Origin: Verrucomicrobia subdivision 3 bacterium UBA693
Lineage (GTDB): Bacteria; Verrucomicrobiota; Verrucomicrobiia; Limisphaerales; UBA8199
Direction: 5' to 3'
DNA: 64,000 bases
Assembly (NCBI GenBank): GCA_002298785.1
Contig: DBMR01000069.1
Coordinates: 62,001 to 126,000, forward strand
Of this stretch, positions 1 through 7,249 are shown piece after piece (positions within the stretch are counted from its first letter, which is position 1; each line of letters opens with the position of its first letter). The notes beneath the pieces are model-generated. The model was not told where the DNA came from, searched no databases, and saw nothing but the letters and a program-made list of their open reading frames with translations. The position numbers were made by a program, and so were the translations under genes.

Positions 1-759
1 AAGTGCCTCTGGTTCGGTCAACGCGCGATTGAAAATGGCGAAAGAGTCTAGTTTGCCGAAGAACTTCGCAATAGCACCGGGCCGATATCCAAAGTATAGA
101 TCAGTGTCGGTTCGAGTGGCATCAGTTCCTACATCAGCGGAAGCTGCTAAAATCCCGTTGACATAGAACTGGGCCAATCCTCTTCTTGGTGATCCCTCCT
201 GGTTATCATAAGTCAGCAGCACATGACTGAAGACTTTTGAAGAAATCAGACCTACGGGCGTTGAGAGCAACCGCCAGCTATTATCCTGCTTCATGAGATT
301 GGCGGTCAAAGAGCCCGATCCGCCCACCGAGGACAGAAAGATATGCAGACCAGTCTGAGCGGAAGTATCACCTCCTGCATTCCACTCAATGAGCGGCGCC
401 AGTCTTCCGGCGTCGTCTGGCGCCACCCAAAAGCTCAAGGTGAAGCCCCTGCCTGCACCGACGTCGAGGCTTGGAGATTTTGGGATCTTTATATATGCGC
501 CTTCAACAGTGAAGGCGAAGGCTGAGCCGGAGAAACCGGAATCATATGAGATGTTTTGTGCCACGCCGTGATTGGTTCCGAACGAGTCGATTGCATTGCC
601 CTCCGCGTTCCAGAGCCCAACCAAACCGTCCCGAATTGGATAGCAATTCGTTGTTTGGGCCGGACTTTCGGTCACCATCCCGTGCAGCAAGAGAAGCAAG
701 AGGATTAGAGGCTGTGCCCAACGACAGGTCGTGCTGAATCTTCGAGTGTCTCCATTCAT
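1..759 (-). CDS. LamG-domain surface protein (3' part beyond window)
   Basis: The reading frame is open on the minus strand from an ATG at 759 to the left edge, giving 253 codons without a stop. The N-terminus has basic residues followed by a run of leucines (about residues 14-26), so it looks like a signal peptide. The next part carries concanavalin-A/LamG-like signatures: GLVGLWNAEGNAIDSFG near residue 45, then SPSLDVGAGRGFTLSFWV, HVLLTYDN, FYVNG and LDSFAIFNRALTEPE at the edge. LamG folds of this kind are common in secreted carbohydrate-binding or adhesive proteins. The same domain type occurs in the divergent gene that starts at 985. The C-terminus, and any further domains, lie outside the window. 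The exact ligand cannot be deduced. Confidence 0.85.
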   Translation of the reverse strand, partial: MNGDTRRFSTTCRWAQPLILLLLLLHGMVTESPAQTTNCYPIRDGLVGLWNAEGNAIDSFGTNHGVAQNISYDSGFSGSAFAFTVEGAYIKIPKSPSLDVGAGRGFTLSFWVAPDDAGRLAPLIEWNAGGDTSAQTGLHIFLSSVGGSGSLTANLMKQDNSWRLLSTPVGLISSKVFSHVLLTYDNQEGSPRRGLAQFYVNGILAASADVGTDATRTDTDLYFGYRPGAIAKFFGKLDSFAIFNRALTEPEAL

Positions 760-984
760 GCGGGAAAATGGACAATGCGGTCCGAAAATTGTCAACTCAA
801 ACTGCATGAACGGCGAACTCCAACCAATTTTTGTTCTGCTAATAGCAACTCTTGGTGTGATTATTTTTGTGAAAATGCTTTACACCTTATAAAGTCGGTT
901 GTTTACATATAATGTGTGTATGGTTTCAAGGTTGAAACCCGTTTGTGGCGATAAGGCAGCATAGGCATTTATTGTGAGGTTAAC
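760..984. promoter_or_regulatory. AT-rich divergent intergenic region with possible promoter
   Basis: This 225-base gap separates two divergent LamG genes and is clearly more AT-rich than the flanking genes. A TATAAT hexamer lies at 908-913, about 70 bases before the ATG at 985, and a TTTACA hexamer at 879-884, but the spacing between them (23 bases) is too long for a standard sigma-70 promoter. A GAGG ribosome-binding sequence precedes the ATG at 985. The region probably holds promoters for both genes; no specific site is certain. Confidence 0.3.
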
Positions 985-3900
985 ATGAATTCTAAATCCA
1001 ACTTACGTTCCATCGTAAACTCCCTGTCCACCTCCCTCTTACTAGTGATTGCGGTTTGCGCCTTGGATGCTCGGGGTCAATCGAATTGTGCTCCCGCCGG
1101 TTTAGACCTGGTGGGATGGTGGAAAGGGGATGGGTCGGCTGCGGATTCGGCCGGGACCAACACCGGGGTGTTGGGTGGTGGCATGGGCTTTGCCCCGGGT
1201 TTGGTCAGCCAAGCTTTTAGTTTTACCGGCAGCAGTTACATGGTGGTCCCTGCTTCCAGCGCAACTGACATCGGCAAGGGGACCGGGATTACAATCGAAA
1301 GTTGGTTTAAAGCCGCCGACTCCATTGGGCGGCCATTTGTGGAATGGAGCCCGAACGGGACGTATGGGGCGCATGTCTATGTGAATCATCCGACCGCGGG
1401 CAATGTTTATGTGAATCTTTATGATACGCAGGGCCAGCACCATATTTTCGGCACGACCTCCAGCGTGCTGGTCCCTGGTACCTTCAACCACTTGGCAGTC
1501 ACGTACGACAAAGCGTCGGGAATTGGCCGGATCATTGTTAACGGAGTGACGGTCAGTGCTTCGCCGTTGGGCAGTTTTACCCCTCAAACCAGCTACGATA
1601 TGTGTTTGGGTTACCGGTTGCCCGGGGCCCCATTTGGCGTCGATTACTTTAAAGGCCTCATTGACGAGTTCTCAATTTATAGCCGGGGGCTGTCTACGAA
1701 TGAAATTTCCGCGATTTATGCCGCCGGCAGCGCTGGAAAATGCCCTGTTGGTCCTGCCAGCCCACCGGTGATCATCACCCAGCCCATAAACCAAAGTGTG
1801 CTTGCCGGTTCAAATGTTGAATTTTCGGTCACCGCAACCGGAACAGCTCCAATATCTTACCAGTGGCGGTTTAACGGGACGGACCTGTCCGGGAAGACCA
1901 GTAGCATCCTTTCTCTGGGCGGGATTCAGGCTTCCAATGCGGGCACTTATTCCGTTTTAGTTGCCAATGCTGCCGGCTCTGTCCTGAGTTCAAACGCGGT
2001 TCTGAGTGTGATTCTGCCTCCGGACTGCACGCCGCCTCCGGCGGGCCTGGTTAGTTGGTGGAGGGCGGAAGGTGCGCCGATCGACGCTGGGGGAAGCAAC
2101 AATGCGGTGTTAGGGGGAGGTCTGGTTTATGGTTCAGGAAAGGTTGGGCAGGCCTTCGCTTTTACGGGTACCAACGGATTTGTTAGAGTTCCCGCCTCGA
2201 CCTCGCTGAACGTCGGATTGGGGGGAGGATTTACGCTGGAGGCCTGGATCCAACCGGCGCAGAAGGCAACCTTGCCAGTTTTCGATTGGAGTTCTGGCAG
2301 TGGTTACGCGGTTCTGCTTTATGCCAACCACCCCTCAGTGGGCACTCTTTATGCCAGCGTTGGTGATGCGACGGGAACGCTCCACGTACTGCAAAGTGCC
2401 GGGAATGTACTGCTACCAAACAGCATGCAGCATGTCGCTTTGACTTATGATAAAGCTTCTGGAATTGCCCGGCTCATGGTGGATGGGGTCATCGTTGCCC
2501 AGGACACGGTGGGTATGGTCACACCTAAGACCGACACAGATCTCGGGATCGGATTCAGGGTTCCAGAAGCGCCTTATGGCGCAGGATATTATGATGGGCT
2601 GATTGACGAAGCTACCTTATACAGTCGCGCTCTCGCCACTAATGAGCTGCAAGCAATATTTTTGTCGGGCATAGCGGGCAAATGCTTTTCCGTTATCGTT
2701 CCACCGGCAATCAGTTTAAACCCACTGAGCCAGCAGGTGGATGCCGGAGCCAACGTGCAGTTTGCGGTCGCCGCATCCGGCACCGCTCCGCTGAAATATC
2801 AATGGATATTCAATGGCTCGGAGCTCACGGGCCAAACCAATGAGGTTTTGTCCTTAATTAACGTGCAGGGCTCCAATTCTGGGACCTATGCCGTTCGTGT
2901 GAGCAATGCTGCCGGCTCTGTTCTGAGCTCCACTGCGACGCTGAGTGTGGTTTTGCCTCCGGACTGCACGCCGCTTCCTGCAGGCATTGTTAGCTGGTGG
3001 AAGGCTGAAGGTGCGTCGATCGACGTTTTGGGAGTCAATAGTGCCGTGGTAGGAGGGGATTTGGGATATAGCCTGGGGAAAGTTGGACAAGCCTTCGCTT
3101 ATACGGGTACCAACGGATATGTTAAAGTCCCCGCCTCGACTTCGCTGAACGTCGGATTGGGGGGAGGTTTTACGCTTGAGGGCTGGATCCAGCCGGCGCA
3201 GAAGGCAACCTTGCCGGTCTTCGATTGGAGTTCTGCCTCTGGTTACGCTGTCCTGCTCTTTGCCAACCATCCTTCGGTGGGCACCCTTTATGCCAGCGTT
3301 GGCGATGCGACGGGAACGACCCACCTCTTACAAAGTGCTGGGAACGCACTGCTACCAAACCGCATGCAGCATGTGGCTTTGACTTATGATAAAGCGTCCG
3401 GAATTGCCCGGCTCATGGTGGACGGTGCTGTGGCGGCCCAAGCCACGATCGGCACCATCACGCCGAAAACCGACACTGCTCTAGGGATTGGGTACCGGGT
3501 TCCGGAAGCGCCTTACGGCCCTGGGTTTTATGAGGGGCTGATTGACGAAGTGTCGATATACAGCCGTGCGCTCGGGACCAATGAACTAAAGTCTATCTAT
3601 CAGTCCGGCATAGCGGGCAAGTGTGTTCCCGCGATCCTTCCACCGGTAATCACTTCACACCCAGCCAGCCAGCGGGTGGATGCGGGAGCCGACGTGCAGT
3701 TCACAGTAGCCGCTTCCGGCACGTCCCCGCTGAATTACCAATGGCTATTCAATGGCTCGGAGCTCACGGGCCAAACCGATCAGATTTTGTCCTTAACTAG
3801 TGTCCAGGGCTCCAATTCAGGGATTTACGCCGTTCGCGTGAGCAATGCGAGCGGTACGGCGCTGAGTGCAAATGCCACTTTGACCGTGGTGCTACCGAAG

Positions 3901-6189
3901 GTTTGTACGCCGACTCCCGGAGGCATCGTCGCTTGGTGGCGGGGAGAAGGGAACGTCGAGGATCCCATCGGGGGGAACACTACGGATTTGGGCGGAGGAC
4001 TTGCGTTTGCCGCTGGCAAAGTCGGGCAAGCTTTCAGCTTTAACGGAACCAATGCCTTCATCACGATCCCGGCCGCTCCTTCCATGGATGTCGGCAAATC
4101 GAATGGGATGACTATCGAAGCCTGGATCAAGCCGGGCGATGTGTCCCAGCGTCCATTGTTTGAATGGAGCCCCAACGGTACTTACGGGGTACACGTGTAT
4201 CTCAATCGCCCCAGTGTCGGCGCGGTCTATGTCAATCTGGTGGATACCCAAGGCGGGAACCACGCTTTTAGCACTACGAGCGGCGTCGTCCAAAGTGGCG
4301 CTTACAACCATTTTGCGTTGACCTACGACAAAGCGTCAGGGGTCGCCCGGTTGGTAATTAATGGTTCCGTGGTGGCACAGCCTTCTATAGGCAGTTTCAG
4401 CCCGCAAACGAGTTTCGCCCTGAACATCGGGTATCGATTGCCAGGGGCCCCGTTTGGGGTGTCGTTCTTCAAAGGCCAAATTGATGAGGTCTCCTTGTAC
4501 AGTCGCGCCCTTGCGGTGGATGAGATCAAGGCCATCTATGCCGCTGATACTTTGGGCAAGTGTGTCCAAATCCAGAGCCCGGTCGTGGTCACTCAACCCG
4601 CAGACCAAACCGTAATGGCCGGTCAGACGGCGACGTTTAAAGTGTGGGCCGGGGGGACAGGTCCGTTGGCATACCAATGGAGTCTCAACGGCGGGTCCAT
4701 TGAAGGCGCGACGGGTGCTTCATTGGTGCTCACGAACATCCAAATGGGCAGTGCCGGGAGCTACGCTGTCACGGTGACCAACCTCCTTGGTTCAGTGACC
4801 AGCAGCAATGCCGTGCTGACGGTAACGCTTCCTCCCACGAGCATTCGGGTTCCAAACACGGCCGCCGCCGGTGGTGGGGTGGTGGTGATCCCGGTACTTA
4901 TGACGGCGAATGGCAACGAGAACGCCATGGGATTCAGCCTGAACTTCTCTACCAACGTCCTGCGCTACACGGAAGTCGGCTTGGGCAGCAACGCTCAAAA
5001 CGCGGCGCTGCTGGTTAACACGAACCAACTGGCGGCTGGGAGACTTGGACTCGCCCTCTCCCTGCCCAGCGATAACACCTTCTCCCCCGGCCAGGTGGAA
5101 TGCCTGAATGTGATCTTTACGTCAGTGCTAAACACCAATCAGACCACGTCCACCATCAGTTTTGGTGACCAACCCACTCAGCGACAGCTTTCTGACGCCA
5201 AGGCGAATAGTCTGTCAGCCACCTATACCGGAGGGACATTGACCATTGCCGCAGCCGAACTGGAAGCAGATGTTGCTCCCAGACCTGGCGGAGATCATTC
5301 TGTATCCATCACTGATTGGGTGCAAGTGGGGCGGTACGTGGCGAGGCTGGATTTCCCGACCAATGGCACGGAATTTCAGCGCGCAGATTGCGCACCACGG
5401 GACACGTCTGGAAACGGGGTGCTGTCAGTAGCCGATTGGGTGCAATCAGGCCGCTACGCGGCTGGGCTTGATCCAGTGGTGGTTCTCGGCGGACCCTCCG
5501 AACCGAGTGCCGTTCCGCCCGGAGGTTTGGGGCTCTACAACGGGCCCATGAAGAAAGATCTCTCGCGTAGAATATTCGTTGAGAGTGTGCGCCTGGTGCA
5601 AGGCCAAGGGGTGAGCGTCGGGGTTTACCTGGAGTCGCAGGGAGACGAGAATGCCGTGGGCTTCAGTGTCGGGTTCGATCCCGCCCAACTAACCCTCACC
5701 GGCGCAGCGATGGGGTTGGGTACGACGGGAGCGCTGTATAATCTGAACACCCTAAACTCGGCCGCTGGGCGCGTGGCTCTGGTAGTGGCTCGTCCGGCAG
5801 GCTTGAGTTTTTCAGCAGGAGCACAGCAGATTCTCAAGCTCAACTTTGCGCCAATTAATCCTGGCCCGGGTGCCTACACAGTTTCCCTGATTGACCAGCC
5901 CGTTCCGCGTGAGGTCACGGATGCCAATGCAGGTACCCTTTCGACCCAGTTTGTCGCCGGCACGATAACCATTAGCCCGCCCCCGGCTTTGAGCGCTACG
6001 CGAACTCCCGAGGGTTTGGTTATTTCCTGGCCGGATTGGGCAACCAGTGTGGCCCTCTACGAGACGGTGGGGGATTCTCTGTCTGGTGCTTCCTGGAAGC
6101 CAGTTAGCGAACCCGTCGTGGTCGTCAATGGCGCTAGAACCGTTACTATTCCGCTCAGCGGTACGTTCAAGTGCTATCGGTTGCAGTAA
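985..6189 (+). CDS. Large secreted protein: four LamG-Ig units, cohesin-like/dockerin-like/cohesin-like tail
   Basis: The 1734-residue product starts with a signal peptide (about residues 1-32). It then has four tandem units, each a LamG/concanavalin-like domain followed by an Ig-like domain, beginning near residues 36, 348, 660 and 974. Each LamG starts with a motif like GLVSWWRAEG and closes with LIDE..IYSRAL. From about residue 1285 comes a cohesin-like beta domain (NENAMGFSLNF), near 1428-1498 two dockerin-like repeats (SITDWVQVGRYVARLD and SVADWVQSGRYAAGLD), and near 1528-1662 a second cohesin-like domain (DENAVGFSVGF). The end (FKCYRLQ) resembles the C-terminal domain of many verrucomicrobial secreted proteins. 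Family knowledge suggests surface adhesion or carbohydrate binding; no catalytic domain is visible. The domain calls come from motif recognition, and the cohesin and dockerin assignments are less certain than LamG. Confidence 0.85.
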   Translation: MNSKSNLRSIVNSLSTSLLLVIAVCALDARGQSNCAPAGLDLVGWWKGDGSAADSAGTNTGVLGGGMGFAPGLVSQAFSFTGSSYMVVPASSATDIGKGTGITIESWFKAADSIGRPFVEWSPNGTYGAHVYVNHPTAGNVYVNLYDTQGQHHIFGTTSSVLVPGTFNHLAVTYDKASGIGRIIVNGVTVSASPLGSFTPQTSYDMCLGYRLPGAPFGVDYFKGLIDEFSIYSRGLSTNEISAIYAAGSAGKCPVGPASPPVIITQPINQSVLAGSNVEFSVTATGTAPISYQWRFNGTDLSGKTSSILSLGGIQASNAGTYSVLVANAAGSVLSSNAVLSVILPPDCTPPPAGLVSWWRAEGAPIDAGGSNNAVLGGGLVYGSGKVGQAFAFTGTNGFVRVPASTSLNVGLGGGFTLEAWIQPAQKATLPVFDWSSGSGYAVLLYANHPSVGTLYASVGDATGTLHVLQSAGNVLLPNSMQHVALTYDKASGIARLMVDGVIVAQDTVGMVTPKTDTDLGIGFRVPEAPYGAGYYDGLIDEATLYSRALATNELQAIFLSGIAGKCFSVIVPPAISLNPLSQQVDAGANVQFAVAASGTAPLKYQWIFNGSELTGQTNEVLSLINVQGSNSGTYAVRVSNAAGSVLSSTATLSVVLPPDCTPLPAGIVSWWKAEGASIDVLGVNSAVVGGDLGYSLGKVGQAFAYTGTNGYVKVPASTSLNVGLGGGFTLEGWIQPAQKATLPVFDWSSASGYAVLLFANHPSVGTLYASVGDATGTTHLLQSAGNALLPNRMQHVALTYDKASGIARLMVDGAVAAQATIGTITPKTDTALGIGYRVPEAPYGPGFYEGLIDEVSIYSRALGTNELKSIYQSGIAGKCVPAILPPVITSHPASQRVDAGADVQFTVAASGTSPLNYQWLFNGSELTGQTDQILSLTSVQGSNSGIYAVRVSNASGTALSANATLTVVLPKVCTPTPGGIVAWWRGEGNVEDPIGGNTTDLGGGLAFAAGKVGQAFSFNGTNAFITIPAAPSMDVGKSNGMTIEAWIKPGDVSQRPLFEWSPNGTYGVHVYLNRPSVGAVYVNLVDTQGGNHAFSTTSGVVQSGAYNHFALTYDKASGVARLVINGSVVAQPSIGSFSPQTSFALNIGYRLPGAPFGVSFFKGQIDEVSLYSRALAVDEIKAIYAADTLGKCVQIQSPVVVTQPADQTVMAGQTATFKVWAGGTGPLAYQWSLNGGSIEGATGASLVLTNIQMGSAGSYAVTVTNLLGSVTSSNAVLTVTLPPTSIRVPNTAAAGGGVVVIPVLMTANGNENAMGFSLNFSTNVLRYTEVGLGSNAQNAALLVNTNQLAAGRLGLALSLPSDNTFSPGQVECLNVIFTSVLNTNQTTSTISFGDQPTQRQLSDAKANSLSATYTGGTLTIAAAELEADVAPRPGGDHSVSITDWVQVGRYVARLDFPTNGTEFQRADCAPRDTSGNGVLSVADWVQSGRYAAGLDPVVVLGGPSEPSAVPPGGLGLYNGPMKKDLSRRIFVESVRLVQGQGVSVGVYLESQGDENAVGFSVGFDPAQLTLTGAAMGLGTTGALYNLNTLNSAAGRVALVVARPAGLSFSAGAQQILKLNFAPINPGPGAYTVSLIDQPVPREVTDANAGTLSTQFVAGTITISPPPALSATRTPEGLVISWPDWATSVALYETVGDSLSGASWKPVSEPVVVVNGARTVTIPLSGTFKCYRLQ
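2025..3899 (+). repeat. Near-identical tandem LamG-Ig coding units (2 x about 938 bp)
   Basis: The second and third LamG-Ig units of the large surface protein are strongly similar at the DNA level. For example CGCTGAACGTCGGATTGGGG occurs at 2204 and again at 3143, an offset of 939 bases, and long surrounding stretches match with scattered substitutions. Units one and four (from about 1090 and 3903) have the same length but resemble each other more than the inner pair, for instance sharing EWSPNGTYG and YRLPGAPFGV. This points to internal duplication within the gene. Confidence 0.75.
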
Positions 6190-6205
6190 TATTCGCCTTC
6201 CTGGC

Positions 6206-6234
6206 CCCCCTTTTGGGATACTCCTGAAAGGGGG
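6206..6234 (+). terminator. Hairpin downstream of the LamG gene
   Basis: A CCCCCTTT/AAAGGGGG stem (6206-6213 with 6227-6234) encloses a loop of about 13 bases, 17 bases after the stop codon of the large LamG gene. No U-tract follows directly, so a role as intrinsic terminator is likely but not certain. Confidence 0.4.
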
Positions 6235-6359
6235 CACAGCATGCGGCAGAGCCGCTATTGGCTGGTGAATTGGCGGGACCTTGCCCCTGTGCCGTTCGGG
6301 TTTATTTTCTTGAATGGTTTGGTTTTATCGCGTTCATTACCACGACCATTTGAGCTGAA

Positions 6360-7211
6360 ATGACTCCCGAAGCTGAACGATCGGACGCAGACTCGACGGA
6401 ATTATACCTGCGCCTGTTAAAACGGACCCTCAGATTTTCCCTTTGGGAAGATCCTGGCAAACCGGTGGAAGCCGTTGCTTACCGTGCCGGACTTCTGAAA
6501 CCGCTGGTGGTCTCTGTGGCCAAATTGCTGAGGAAATTCCGTCTGCGGTTGGTCGTGCTCCGGGACATGGAACAAGAACGGAAGTTTCCCGGTTCTACCT
6601 GGCCGGCCTGCGCCCATTCGATGGTTAGCATGGAACGTTTGGACAGCCTGCAAGAAGCCGTGGAAACCGTCATCCGTGAGCAAATCCCGGGGGATTTGAT
6701 CGAGACCGGGGTTTGGCGTGGAGGAGCCTGTATCTTAATGCGTGCGGTACTCCAAGCACATGGGGATCCAGTTCGGCGCGTTTTTGTAGCGGATTCCTTT
6801 GAGGGACTGCCAAAGCCCGACGCGCAGAAATATCCCCAGGATGCTGGAGACGAGCACCATATTCACGACTTCCTCGCTGTGTCCAAAGAAGAGGTGGCTG
6901 GCAACTTTCGCAAGTATGATCTGCTGGACGACCGGGTCGTTTTCCTGAAAGGTTGGTTCAAAGACACACTCCCCACGGCGCCGATCACCTCTCTGGCTGT
7001 GATGCGACTGGACGGGGATATGTACGAATCCACGATGGACGCGTTAAACAACCTGTACCACAAGCTTTCTCCGGGCGGGTTCTGCATGATTGATGACTAT
7101 GCGCTCGAAGGTTGCCGGGCGGCGGTTGATGATTTTAGACGGCAGCATGCAATCACCGAGCCAATGATCTCGGTCGACCACAGTTGCCGGTATTGGCGTA
7201 AGCGTGGGTGA
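6360..7211 (+). CDS. TylF/MycF-family O-methyltransferase
   Basis: The 283-residue protein matches the TylF/macrocin O-methyltransferase family, which uses S-adenosylmethionine to methylate sugar hydroxyls. Visible motifs are DLIETGVWRGGACILMRA (SAM-binding loop, about residues 118-135), VADSFEGLPKPD (about 147-158), LKGWFKDTLP, LAVMRLDGDMYEST (metal and SAM site) and GGFCMIDDY. The family is known for antibiotic sugars but is also widespread in cell-surface glycan clusters. The stop codon overlaps the first possible start of the YfhO-like gene that follows, so the two are probably co-transcribed and may serve the same surface-glycan process. The natural substrate cannot be read from the sequence. 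Confidence 0.85.
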   Translation: MTPEAERSDADSTELYLRLLKRTLRFSLWEDPGKPVEAVAYRAGLLKPLVVSVAKLLRKFRLRLVVLRDMEQERKFPGSTWPACAHSMVSMERLDSLQEAVETVIREQIPGDLIETGVWRGGACILMRAVLQAHGDPVRRVFVADSFEGLPKPDAQKYPQDAGDEHHIHDFLAVSKEEVAGNFRKYDLLDDRVVFLKGWFKDTLPTAPITSLAVMRLDGDMYESTMDALNNLYHKLSPGGFCMIDDYALEGCRAAVDDFRRQHAITEPMISVDHSCRYWRKRG

Positions 7212-7249
7212 TTTCTGAGCAAGCCCGCTCCTGGAAGGCCGGGATAAAC

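Noticed and set aside
1090..4830. Possible CRISPR or assembly-repeat signal from repeated sequences
   Set aside because: The repeats are about 938 bases long, in frame and code for LamG-Ig domains, so they are protein repeats and not an array.
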